Of a stretch of DNA of 32,710 nucleotides, positions 1-7,591 are shown in pieces; the stretch's first letter is position 1, and each line of letters opens with the position of its first letter. The DNA comes from Anaerolineales bacterium (GTDB lineage Bacteria > Chloroflexota > Anaerolineae > Anaerolineales > Villigracilaceae): NCBI GenBank assembly GCA_014860745.1, contig JACZJC010000015.1, forward strand, positions 1-32,710, given 5' to 3'. The translations under genes and the position numbers were made by a program. Under the pieces are notes generated by a model. It was not told the origin of the DNA. It did not search any database and worked only from the letters and a program-made list of their open reading frames with translations.

Positions 1-16
1 AACAAGGAGATATACC

Positions 17-175
17 ATGTTGTACACCATTATCGTAATTCTAATCATCCTGTGGTTGCTTGGCTTTTTAGGTTCGAACATAAGCCCGAGTTTCCCAAAA
101 ACAGGCGGGTGGATCCACACTCTGGTTGTTCTTGCCGTCATCCTCATCATTCTGAATCTGTTAGGGATCATTTAG
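17..175 (+). CDS. Small lmo0937-type (DUF5670-like) membrane protein, 52 aa
   Basis: This 52-residue ORF starts MLYTIIVILIILWLLGFL, has a short Gly/Ser/Pro turn with a TGGWIH motif, and then a second hydrophobic stretch ending LNLLGII. Two closely spaced helices with the pattern ML-TI-vILiiLWLLG and GGwIHtLvVlAvI match the tiny lmo0937/DUF5670 membrane proteins, which are typically about 50 residues and of unknown, often stress-linked, function. The ATG at 17 is preceded by a very strong ribosome site (AAGGAGATATACC). The gene stands 72 bases before the next likely start and may be the last gene of a transcript beginning outside the window. The family assignment rests on my recognition of the pattern, not on a search. 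Confidence 0.75.
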   Translation: MLYTIIVILIILWLLGFLGSNISPSFPKTGGWIHTLVVLAVILIILNLLGII

Positions 176-247
176 TTCTGCGCTTCTTTGAAAACTGGAG
201 GCAGCCTGATACGCTGCCTCTTCACACAAAAGAAAAGTATTCTCGAA

Positions 248-1123
248 ATGAGAGTATCTGTGATTAATCGCAACCTAGTCCGTGAATATATAACCTTGAT
301 CGTTGTGGTTATCACATTTGCAATCAGCCTTTCAGTATATTTAACTCCTGTCAGGGCTGGCACAATTCTCGCCGCGGATTTATGCGGTCAAGGCTCCGCC
401 CCAGATTATGGATTCACTTACGATCTCCAGCAGATCCATTGGACCGTAGATTGGCAGGGCTATGTCTCTGAGAATACTGTGACCGAAGTGGATGTAATTC
501 TCGACCGGCTAAATAGCGATTCGATTGCACAGACGATGATTCTCATCCAATCAGAGGAACAGGTTGGCAACCGCGTCAACTGCGCAGTTCATTTTCTTCG
601 TTACATGCGGCTTGGACTGCCGGATGGTGAACGTAAGGATAACGGCTTTGTATTTTTGATCGTTGTTGAACCCAATAGCATTGATGTGCATTACGGTGTG
701 GGCTTGGGCTTGCCTGCGCTGACAGCTTCTGAATTGACATCCTTAAACCGTGTTGCGGAAGATACTTACCAAACTACCGAGAGTCTTGACCAGGCGCTGT
801 TGACCCTGATCCAGGAATTCGACAAAGTTGCTCGCAGTAACTACTCGCCGCTGATATCCCCCGCTCCGACCCAGGAGATAAACAACCTGCCAACGCTGCC
901 TTCCGGCCCGCTTGGCATTTTGTCCATCTGCGGATTGTTGTGCATTGGCGTCCCTCTTCTACTATTTCTGATGTGGATGCTCCCTAAATTGGCCCGTAGT
1001 GGTATCAGCTTCAATCCATACGGTTCGGGTTCACGCGGATCAGGGTTCCCGCTGGGCGGAGGCAGGAGCACTCCCCGGTCGCGTGGTGGCAGCGGCAGTG
1101 GCCGCTCCGGACGCGGAAATTAA
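248..1123 (+). CDS. TPM-domain membrane-anchored protein (YgcG-like)
   Basis: About 291 residues from the ATG at 248. The frame is open upstream to a TTG at 188, but the ATG places a hydrophobic helix (residues about 14-33) at the N-terminus as a signal or anchor. The central part (about 50-200) resembles a TPM domain: a segment NGFVFLIVVEPNSIDVHYGV is followed by GLGLPALTASEL, the pattern seen in YgcG-type proteins. A second transmembrane helix lies near residues 218-240. The tail is very rich in Gly, Ser and Arg, ending GSGSGRSGRGN, also typical of this family. TPM proteins often neighbour lemA, and a LemA-like lipoprotein follows after 20 bases. The function is unclear; roles in envelope maintenance or photosystem repair are proposed for relatives. 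Confidence 0.7.
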   Translation: MRVSVINRNLVREYITLIVVVITFAISLSVYLTPVRAGTILAADLCGQGSAPDYGFTYDLQQIHWTVDWQGYVSENTVTEVDVILDRLNSDSIAQTMILIQSEEQVGNRVNCAVHFLRYMRLGLPDGERKDNGFVFLIVVEPNSIDVHYGVGLGLPALTASELTSLNRVAEDTYQTTESLDQALLTLIQEFDKVARSNYSPLISPAPTQEINNLPTLPSGPLGILSICGLLCIGVPLLLFLMWMLPKLARSGISFNPYGSGSRGSGFPLGGGRSTPRSRGGSGSGRSGRGN

Positions 1124-1143
1124 AAAGAAAAGGATATTAAATC

Positions 1144-1833
1144 ATGAAACGCTATATTAAACAGATCATACCCATTTTTATACTGGTTGCCATGTTAGTG
1201 GGGCTGACCGGCTGCGGTGTTGTCAAGTCAGGTACGGACGAATACAACGAACTGGTTGCGTTAGTGCAGGGCGTGCAGTCTGCTGCGGCCAATTTTCAAC
1301 TGGTGACGGATACACAGTATGCCAAGATCCAGGCTAAAACTCAGATCACCAAGGATTATTACGATGCGGTCAGCACCAGTGGCGAGGTATGGACGGGAAA
1401 CTTCCGTTCGCAAGCGGATGCGCTGACGGACCTGCTGAAAAATTACCGCGATGAAAACGGCCAGCCGTTGGATCCGACCAAGCTGAACTTGAGCGAGTTG
1501 CAGGGTAAAGGTGCATTGCCCGATGGCTTAGGCCAGGGCTTTACACTCTATGTCAACGCCATTACTCAAGCTCCTCCACCTGTACCGGATGCCGCAGTTA
1601 CCCTGGCGCTTGGCGATACCATTGATGAGGCGATGAACACCATTCAACTGGGCGGCACCGATTGGAACGATGCTGTCAAAGCCTACAATACTCGTCGGGC
1701 ACAAATCAAGGGCGAGATTGTAGCGCGCGTTTCTACGTACTTCGGTTTTGACCTGCCGGTGACTTTCCCCTATTATCAAGGCGGCAATGCCGGCCAGCCC
1801 ATCCAGAATCCGCTGGCGACGCCGAAGCCGTAG
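1144..1833 (+). CDS. LemA-like lipoprotein
   Basis: A 229-residue protein with a lipoprotein signal peptide: a positive start (MKRYIKQ), a hydrophobic core and a lipobox LTGC with the acceptor Cys at 24. The mature part begins with YNELVALVQGVQSAAANFQ and ends with WNDAVKAYNTRRAQIKGEIV followed by YFGFDLPVTFPYY. That matches the LemA pattern (YN.lV near the front; W..aV..YN then fgF near the end). The usual helical middle is interrupted by a Pro-rich stretch. It follows the TPM-domain gene by 20 bases with a good ribosome site (AAAAGGATATT), so the two are probably cotranscribed, as lemA and TPM genes commonly are. The likely location is the outer face of the cytoplasmic membrane. The exact role is unknown. 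Confidence 0.7.
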   Translation: MKRYIKQIIPIFILVAMLVGLTGCGVVKSGTDEYNELVALVQGVQSAAANFQLVTDTQYAKIQAKTQITKDYYDAVSTSGEVWTGNFRSQADALTDLLKNYRDENGQPLDPTKLNLSELQGKGALPDGLGQGFTLYVNAITQAPPPVPDAAVTLALGDTIDEAMNTIQLGGTDWNDAVKAYNTRRAQIKGEIVARVSTYFGFDLPVTFPYYQGGNAGQPIQNPLATPKP

Positions 1834-1852
1834 ACAATGCGGTTTTTAAAAT

Positions 1853-2815
1853 ATGAAAAATAATATGTTATCAGGGAATGTTGTTGAAGCGCAGGACTTA
1901 ACCAAAAAATTTGGTGATGATATTGCCGTGCGATCTCTGAACATGCAGTTGCCGCGCGGCGTTATTTTTGGTTTCGTTGGTCCAAGTGGCTGTGGAAAAA
2001 CCACGACCGTCCGTTTATTAACCGGGTTTTATAAACCGACCTCCGGTATATTGAATGTGTTGGGAACCCCCCCGGCTGATTTTTCGAAATCAGATCGTGA
2101 AAAAATAGGTTATCTGACCCAACAATTTGTTTTATATCCGAATCTAACTGTTTGGGAAAACTTGAATTTTGCGGCTTCCTTTTATGGCGTAAGCCTTTTT
2201 CGATGGGGGCGTTTAAATAAACTGCTTGATTTTGTGGAGTTGAAGGGAGACAAAAATAAATTGGCAAGGGATCTCTCCGGAGGGATGAAGAGACGCCTCA
2301 GCCTGGCCGCCACATTGGTACACAAACCGGAGTTACTTTTTCTGGATGAGCCCACCGCTGGAATTGATCCGATCCTGCGCCGAAAGTTTTGGGATTATTT
2401 TAAGGAACTGCAGGCGGAGGATCATACTCTATTTATCACCACGCAATATGTGGGTGAAGCTGCATTTTGTGACCTGGTTGGGGTAATGTACAAGGGAAGA
2501 CTACTGATGATCGAAACCCCGGATGGGCTGCGCAGGAAAGCTTATGGAGGGGATGTGATCGGGATCAGAACCAATGAAGATATAAGTTCTGAACACAGGC
2601 ATCAATTGGAAGGCCTGCCCTTCGTTCGCGGCAAAGTAAAAATTGTAAGCGACCAAGAGGTTGATGTCATTGTGGACGATGCAAGCATAGCAGTTGCAGT
2701 ACTGCTGGAATGGTCCCAGGCACAAAAGTTGACTGTGGAAATGATGGAGAAAAAATCCCCTCCTTTTGATGATGTGTTTGTCAGATTAATTGAAATGGAA
2801 ATTGCGAATGACTAG
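1853..2815 (+). CDS. ABC transporter ATP-binding subunit (ABC-2 exporter type)
   Basis: A 320-residue ATPase that would power the permease encoded next. Visible motifs are Walker A GPSGCGKTT (about 43-51), Q-loop around YLTQQF (88-92), the ABC signature LSGGMKRR (141-148), Walker B LLFLDEP (161-167) and an H-loop region LFITTQYVGEA in which the usual switch His is replaced by Gln. The C-terminal 100 residues form an accessory domain typical of multidrug or antibiotic exporters of the CcmA class. The gene overlaps the permease start by 8 bases (ATGACTAG), pointing to translational coupling. The substrate cannot be read from sequence. The missing H-loop His (TTQ rather than TTH) is common in this exporter class and not by itself a sign of inactivity. 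Confidence 0.92.
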   Translation: MKNNMLSGNVVEAQDLTKKFGDDIAVRSLNMQLPRGVIFGFVGPSGCGKTTTVRLLTGFYKPTSGILNVLGTPPADFSKSDREKIGYLTQQFVLYPNLTVWENLNFAASFYGVSLFRWGRLNKLLDFVELKGDKNKLARDLSGGMKRRLSLAATLVHKPELLFLDEPTAGIDPILRRKFWDYFKELQAEDHTLFITTQYVGEAAFCDLVGVMYKGRLLMIETPDGLRRKAYGGDVIGIRTNEDISSEHRHQLEGLPFVRGKVKIVSDQEVDVIVDDASIAVAVLLEWSQAQKLTVEMMEKKSPPFDDVFVRLIEMEIAND

Positions 2816-4130
2816 AATCTTCAAATTCCTTATCCGAATTTCTTCATTCCTGAGCAAGGAACTGACAGAAATTTTTCGCCAGCCCAAGCTTATTTTGACT
2901 CTTGTATTGGGACCGTTTTTAATTATGTTTCTATTTGGATTGGCAAATCCTGGCCAGGGCCGAACTTTGAGAACTACGTTTGTAGTCACAGACCCAAATT
3001 CTTTTCAGAAAGAGATTGATGCATTTACCAAGTCCTTCAGCTCGTCACTTGTTAATTATGTTATAGAGAATGATGGAGAACTGGCGCTGAAAAAACTTGC
3101 CCTCAACCAAACTGACATGGTGATCATCATACCGGATGTTCCGTTGGAAACCATCCAAAACAACCAACAGGCAGAGTTTCTTGTTTATCATAATGAAATC
3201 GACCCATTCCAGATCGGATATATCAATTCCGTGGGAAGAATATATGTAGATGAAATCAACCGTCAATTTTTACAATCCATGGTTGAACAGGAACAAGGGG
3301 ACTCTGCCTCCCTGCAAAGCAATTTGGAGGCTGCGATTATAAAAACGCAGACACTCCGACGGGCCATTCCGTCGGGCGATGTAAATACTGCAACGCAAGC
3401 TGCAGATCTTGAGAAAGATCTCACAGACCTGCATGGAAAATTAACTACATTTCGTACACTGGCATCTGGCGTTTTGGTTAGACCGTTCTCTGCAAAGATC
3501 TCCGGATTATCCGATATTCAATTGACTGTCATCGGGTTCTTTGCTCCGGCAGTGATCGTCCTGCTCCTGCAGCATTTCTCCATAACCTTTGCATCCCTAT
3601 CGATTGTTCGGGAAACGCGCTCCGGGATCATGGAGTTGTTCAAAGTGGCCCCCATTACAGCTTTTGAAACTTTGGCGGGAAAATATATTAGTTATCTGTT
3701 CTTTGAAATAATACTTGCCGGCATTATTACTGTCCTGGCTGTCTGGCTGCTAAAGATTCCCATTCTGGGTCAGTTGCAGGATTATGCCCTGGCTGTACTT
3801 GTTCTGCTTTTTACATCCCTTGGGGTCGGGTTCCTCATCTCTTTGATCTCAGAAACCGACACCCAGGCCGTTCAATATTCGATGCTATTGCTGCTGGCAA
3901 GCATTTTCTTTAGCGGATTTTTTCTGGACCTGCGCTTGATGAAGGAGCCAATCACATTTCTTGCGTGGTCATTACCTGCCACATATGGCATTCGAATGCT
4001 GCAAGACATTATATTGCGTGGATCTTCAGCGCCTCCGATGATATTTCTAGGAATCACGCTCATAGGAATAGTGCTCTTCTTGATCGACTGGACACTCCTA
4101 AGAAAAAAAATGGAAAGTCAATACGCTTAA
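2808..4130 (+). CDS. ABC-2 type exporter permease
   Basis: About 440 residues from the ATG at 2808, which overlaps the stop of the ATPase gene; a TTG at 2790 would add six residues but is less likely. One N-terminal helix (about 27-45, LILTLVLGPFLIMFLFG) is followed by a large extracytoplasmic domain of roughly 170 residues and then five or more helices in the C-terminal half. This 1+5 layout is that of the ABC-2 membrane family with a large first loop. The segment SIVRETRSGIMELFKVAPIT matches the conserved amphipathic coupling region of ABC-2 permeases. It works with the preceding ATPase. The substrate is not deducible; lipids, drugs or peptides are all possible. Confidence 0.88.
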   Translation: MTRIFKFLIRISSFLSKELTEIFRQPKLILTLVLGPFLIMFLFGLANPGQGRTLRTTFVVTDPNSFQKEIDAFTKSFSSSLVNYVIENDGELALKKLALNQTDMVIIIPDVPLETIQNNQQAEFLVYHNEIDPFQIGYINSVGRIYVDEINRQFLQSMVEQEQGDSASLQSNLEAAIIKTQTLRRAIPSGDVNTATQAADLEKDLTDLHGKLTTFRTLASGVLVRPFSAKISGLSDIQLTVIGFFAPAVIVLLLQHFSITFASLSIVRETRSGIMELFKVAPITAFETLAGKYISYLFFEIILAGIITVLAVWLLKIPILGQLQDYALAVLVLLFTSLGVGFLISLISETDTQAVQYSMLLLLASIFFSGFFLDLRLMKEPITFLAWSLPATYGIRMLQDIILRGSSAPPMIFLGITLIGIVLFLIDWTLLRKKMESQYA

Positions 4131-4194
4131 ATATAAACCGTTAGGCGTTTAAAAAATACCTCTTCTTTGAGGCAATCTAACTAAAGGAGTTACC

Positions 4195-4587
4195 ATGAAA
4201 GGTTATGTACAAAACATCGAAAGTGTCGCAGTCAAGAATGAAGATTTTCGCCAGGTGCTTTACACCGCCAAGAACTGTCAACTCGTTGTAATGGCGTTGA
4301 AGCCAAAAGAGGAGATCGGGATGGAGGTGCATAAACTCGATCAGTTCTTTCGGGTGGAGGAAGGTACGGGAGAGGCCGTTCTCGATGGTGTTCGCACAGC
4401 GATCAGCGCGGGATTCGCCGTGCTCGTGCCTGCTGAAGCGAATCACAACATCATCAATACCGGTACTATTCCAATGAAACTCTATACGCTCTATTCACCG
4501 CCGAATCATCGGGACGGCGTTGTCCACCACACCCGCGCCGAAGCGGAAAAGGACAAGGAACACTTCGACGGCAAAACGACGGAATAA
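4195..4587 (+). CDS. Cupin-domain protein (mannose-6-phosphate isomerase-like)
   Basis: A 130-residue single-domain cupin. Motif 1 is seen as GMEVHKLDQFFRVEEGTG and motif 2 as GFAVLVPAEANHNIINTG, giving the metal ligand set expected of small cupins (His and Glu in motif 1, His in motif 2). The spacing and the PPNHRDGVVHHT tail resemble proteins annotated as cupin or mannose-6-phosphate isomerase-like. The substrate is unknown. The ATG at 4195 has a strong ribosome site (AAAGGAG) seven bases upstream. The 64-base gap to the permease gene and a hairpin downstream at 4616-4649 suggest it may be a separate short transcript. Confidence 0.85.
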   Translation: MKGYVQNIESVAVKNEDFRQVLYTAKNCQLVVMALKPKEEIGMEVHKLDQFFRVEEGTGEAVLDGVRTAISAGFAVLVPAEANHNIINTGTIPMKLYTLYSPPNHRDGVVHHTRAEAEKDKEHFDGKTTE

Positions 4588-4615
4588 AATCTGACTGAAC
4601 GCTGGGATATGCCTT

Positions 4616-4649
4616 GCAATTGCTTCGATTATATAGTCGAAGCAATTGC
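4616..4649 (+). terminator. Hairpin after cupin gene, possible terminator
   Basis: A perfect 13-bp inverted repeat (GCAATTGCTTCGA / TCGAAGCAATTGC) with an 8-base loop. No clear run of T follows, so it may act as a weak or factor-assisted terminator, or protect the 3' end of the cupin message. It sits just before the start of the prenyltransferase gene. Confidence 0.5.
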
Positions 4650-4687
4650 CTATTTCGATGTCTGGTGATCATGAAAGAGAATTTCAA

Positions 4688-5605
4688 ATGATTAAACTAT
4701 TAAAGATTGCTCGACCGCAATTCTTAATTTCCGGACTTGCCCTTTTTGTCTTTGGGGCATCGTGGGCAATTTTATTGGGAGCGCCTTTTTCTCTGTCGAG
4801 GATACTCTTTGGCTACCTGGTGCTTATGCCAGCCCACCTTTCCATTTCCTACAGCAATGACTACTTTGATGTGGAAGTCGACAAGTACGATAAACCGACA
4901 CTCTTCAGCGGAGGCAGCGGTACTCTTGTGAATCATCCTGGATTAAGAAAACCTGCGCTGTGGATTGCCATAACATTGATATTGATCTCTCTGGTGCTGG
5001 GAATTGCATTTCAAATTATCTATTCGTTTCCGATCTGGTTCCTGGGGTTCGCTATATTGGGTAATCTATTGGGTTGGTTTTACACTGCGCCACCTTTAAA
5101 ACTTGTTTATCGTGGTCTGGGAGAATTGTCGATGATCTTTTCCATCGGACTACTAATCCCGGGATTTGGATATCTGGTTACAAGTGGGAAGATTAATCAG
5201 GATGGATTTCTTTTTTTCATCCCTTTGATGCTGTATGGCTTGGCATTTATTCTTACTGTCGAATTACCGGACATGGAATCAGACCGATTGGGTGGAAAGA
5301 TGACATGGGTGGCTCAAAAGGGACGAAGTTTTGGCTTCACTTTAATTGCGGTGTCATTTCTCTTTGCAACATTATTCTTCTTATTCTTTCCGTTGTTGAC
5401 ATCCCGCAATTACCCAGTGGATTTTCGTTTTTTAGGTGTCCTTTCTCTATTGCCTCTTGGAGCAGGCTGTTTAGGTTTGCTCAAGAGACCTTTAGAAAAA
5501 CCATCGGCTACCCGGGTTGTCAATGGGATCATGATCACTCTGACGGTTTTCTTAATCCTGGTGGATGGATATGTAGTTTCTCTAGCCTTTGGTCGGATGC
5601 TATAA
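4688..5605 (+). CDS. UbiA-family prenyltransferase (MenA-like)
   Basis: About 305 residues from the ATG at 4688; the frame is open to 4646, but that end lies inside a hairpin and GAAAGAG precedes the ATG at 4688. The protein is polytopic with eight or nine hydrophobic helices. The first Asp-rich motif is NDYFDVEVDKYDK (57-69) and the second is DMESDR (195-200), the Mg-diphosphate binding sites of UbiA-type aromatic prenyltransferases. YTAPPLKL (132-139) also matches the family. Such enzymes attach an isoprenoid chain to an aromatic acceptor, as MenA does with 1,4-dihydroxy-2-naphthoate. No other quinone gene is nearby, so the acceptor is uncertain. Confidence 0.85.
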   Translation: MIKLLKIARPQFLISGLALFVFGASWAILLGAPFSLSRILFGYLVLMPAHLSISYSNDYFDVEVDKYDKPTLFSGGSGTLVNHPGLRKPALWIAITLILISLVLGIAFQIIYSFPIWFLGFAILGNLLGWFYTAPPLKLVYRGLGELSMIFSIGLLIPGFGYLVTSGKINQDGFLFFIPLMLYGLAFILTVELPDMESDRLGGKMTWVAQKGRSFGFTLIAVSFLFATLFFLFFPLLTSRNYPVDFRFLGVLSLLPLGAGCLGLLKRPLEKPSATRVVNGIMITLTVFLILVDGYVVSLAFGRML

Positions 5606-5666
5606 ATGAATAAGATTTCCGTACCAATCGCTTATTTTTCGTTTTCACATTCTGGAGGTTTTACCT

Positions 5667-6053
5667 ATGATAAAAAGTAAACCACTTCAACTCTGGGATC
5701 TCTGGTATCCCCAAGCTGGCGCAACGGGCATCTCCTTTGCTCGCGGCAGGTTGGCAGCCACGAACATACTTATCGTGCATGCCCCACCTGCATCACTCAC
5801 AGTTGAGATTCGGAGTGATAACGGTAACCGCCTAGCTTACGGTCAGGATTTGGCACAGACTGCAGACCGACCGATGGCAATCCTGACCCGTCGAGAGAAT
5901 CGAGTAACACGTCAAGATCGCTGGCCGATCAAAAAGGACATCGGTCAGTGCGTGCTGTTACCAGGAGGTGAAGTCGGCGTATTAATCCAATGGTGGAATG
6001 CAGAAGATGGGAGCGAGTGGCGCTGGCAAGTCGAGTTCTACAATCACCGTTAG
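5667..6053 (+). CDS. Hypothetical protein, 128 aa, upstream of flavoprotein
   Basis: I do not recognise a family. The ORF starts at ATG 5667 behind a good ribosome site (CTGGAGG) and stops 17 bases before the flavoprotein start, so the two are likely cotranscribed. The sequence has no signal peptide or membrane helix and alternates short beta-like stretches (NILIVHAPPASLTVEIRSDN, CVLLPGGEVGVLIQWW, WRWQVEFYN). It looks like a small all-beta domain, perhaps ligand-binding. A single Cys is present near residue 92. The strong Trp content (LWDLWYP near the start, QWWNAEDGSEWRWQ near the end) is notable. Its position suggests a partner or accessory protein of the oxidoreductase, which is inference only. 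Confidence 0.75.
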   Translation: MIKSKPLQLWDLWYPQAGATGISFARGRLAATNILIVHAPPASLTVEIRSDNGNRLAYGQDLAQTADRPMAILTRRENRVTRQDRWPIKKDIGQCVLLPGGEVGVLIQWWNAEDGSEWRWQVEFYNHR

Positions 6054-6070
6054 GAACAGGATAAAAGCCA

Positions 6071-7444
6071 ATGACAAAAAACGAATATGACTTAATTGTG
6101 ATCGGAGCAGGCGGTGCGGGCAGTACTGCTGCTGGTAATGCGGCAGGTTCCGGCAAGCGTGTCGCGCTGATCGAGCGTGATAAGTTGGGCGGTACATGTC
6201 TTAATTATGGCTGTGATCCAACCAAAACACTTTTACACACAGCCTCAGTCTTGTACCATGCTCAGCACGCCACCGGACTTGGTTTACGAATCCCACAGGC
6301 TAAAGCTGACTGGGAAGCGGTGCAAGCGCATGTGCAGCAGGTGCAGGATACTATTCGCGGCGGCACACTTGAACAAGCCCGCGCAGGCATAGCTGCGCAA
6401 GGTATTGACCTGTTCATGGGCCAAGCGATGTTCACGTCACCGCATGAAATCCTTGTGAACGGCGAGATATTACGCGGCAAGCGATTCCTCATTGCGACAG
6501 GCACCGTTGCCTTGATTCCGGATATTGAGGGACTTGCAGAAACGGGCTACATCACCAATGTGGAAGCCGTGTCTTTGACCGCACTTCCAAAGCGTCTTGT
6601 TGTGATTGGAGCTGGTCCTATAGGGCTGGAGTTCGCGCAGATGTTCAGCCGCCTTGGCACACAGGTGGTGGTACTTGAACATGGCAAGCAGCCCTTACCG
6701 CGCGAAGACCCCGAACTCGCAATGCTGCTATGTTCGAAGCTTACTGAGGAAGGCATCCGATTGGAATTCGGGGCCGAGATGCGTTGCGGGGAGATCAATG
6801 AGCACGGTAAACATATCCACATCCATGGTGAAGACGGCAGGGAAGAAGATATTGCAACTGATCAACTTTTGGTGGCAGTTGGGCGGCGACCCGCGTTGGA
6901 CAAACTTAATCTTGAGGCGGCGGGTGTTCAATATACAAAAGAAGGCATCACGACCAATGCAGTCCTATGTACAAATGTGCCGCACATCTGGGCAGCTGGT
7001 GATATTGCCAGCAAATATCAATTCACACATGTCGCGTCCGATCAAGGCAAACTGGTTGCGCATAATGTGTTTTCTCGCAAGCCAAAAGCATTTGACGATC
7101 GCGTCACCCCCTGGGTGACATTTACCGACCCCGAACTAGCGCGAGTAGGCATGTCAGAGGCAGACTTAAAGGAAGCCAAGATTGAGTACCGCGTGGGACG
7201 TGCATATTTCAACAAACTCGATCGCGCAATCGCCAACGATCAAACCTTTGGCAGCGTAAAACTTCTGGCAGATGTGGATGGAAAAATACTCGGCGGGCAT
7301 ATTCTCGGCGCGAACGCAGGTGAACTGATTGCGCCCATAGTCTACGCGATGCGCTTTGGCTTGACAGCAAAGAAGATGGCTGAAGCAATGCTGCCGTATC
7401 CGACAATGGCTGAAGCGGTGCGTTGGGCGGCATCTCAAATTTAG
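6071..7444 (+). CDS. FAD-dependent pyridine nucleotide-disulfide oxidoreductase, MerA/Lpd-like
   Basis: A 457-residue class I flavoprotein disulfide reductase. It has an FAD-binding GAGGAG (12-17), the redox-active disulfide in GGTCLNYGCDPTK (Cys43, Cys48), an NAD(P)H site VIGAGPIGLEFAQ near 178-190, and a second FAD contact IWAAGDIA near 305. The C-terminal dimerisation domain ends LPYPTMAEAVRWAA, where lipoamide dehydrogenases have the His-Pro-T-x-x-E dyad; here the His is Tyr443. That Tyr is the pattern of mercuric reductase, but the C-terminal Cys pair and the N-terminal heavy-metal domain of MerA are absent and no mer gene is nearby. So this is a MerA-like reductase of unknown substrate, not a proven mercuric reductase. 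Confidence 0.88.
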   Translation: MTKNEYDLIVIGAGGAGSTAAGNAAGSGKRVALIERDKLGGTCLNYGCDPTKTLLHTASVLYHAQHATGLGLRIPQAKADWEAVQAHVQQVQDTIRGGTLEQARAGIAAQGIDLFMGQAMFTSPHEILVNGEILRGKRFLIATGTVALIPDIEGLAETGYITNVEAVSLTALPKRLVVIGAGPIGLEFAQMFSRLGTQVVVLEHGKQPLPREDPELAMLLCSKLTEEGIRLEFGAEMRCGEINEHGKHIHIHGEDGREEDIATDQLLVAVGRRPALDKLNLEAAGVQYTKEGITTNAVLCTNVPHIWAAGDIASKYQFTHVASDQGKLVAHNVFSRKPKAFDDRVTPWVTFTDPELARVGMSEADLKEAKIEYRVGRAYFNKLDRAIANDQTFGSVKLLADVDGKILGGHILGANAGELIAPIVYAMRFGLTAKKMAEAMLPYPTMAEAVRWAASQI

Positions 7445-7591
7445 TTTTGCGCCAATTACCTTTTACTTATGAATGATTTATCTATATGACAACTCCCACT
7501 CGTATCGAACATGACTTGCAGCCAAAGCCATCATGCCTCCGCCTGCTCGGAAAAGACCAGACAACACGGATCTTAGATAGGAGTAAAGATT

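Noticed and set aside
4-19. AAGGAGATATACCATG is identical to the T7 gene 10 ribosome site used in expression vectors.
   Set aside because: No other vector sequence is present, the gene that follows is a natural membrane peptide, and similar AAGGAGATA sites occur at 27353 and 28164, so this looks like a natural strong ribosome site.
6071-7444. Annotation as mercuric reductase MerA.
   Set aside because: The C-terminal Cys pair and N-terminal metal domain are missing and no merR, merT or merP is in the window.
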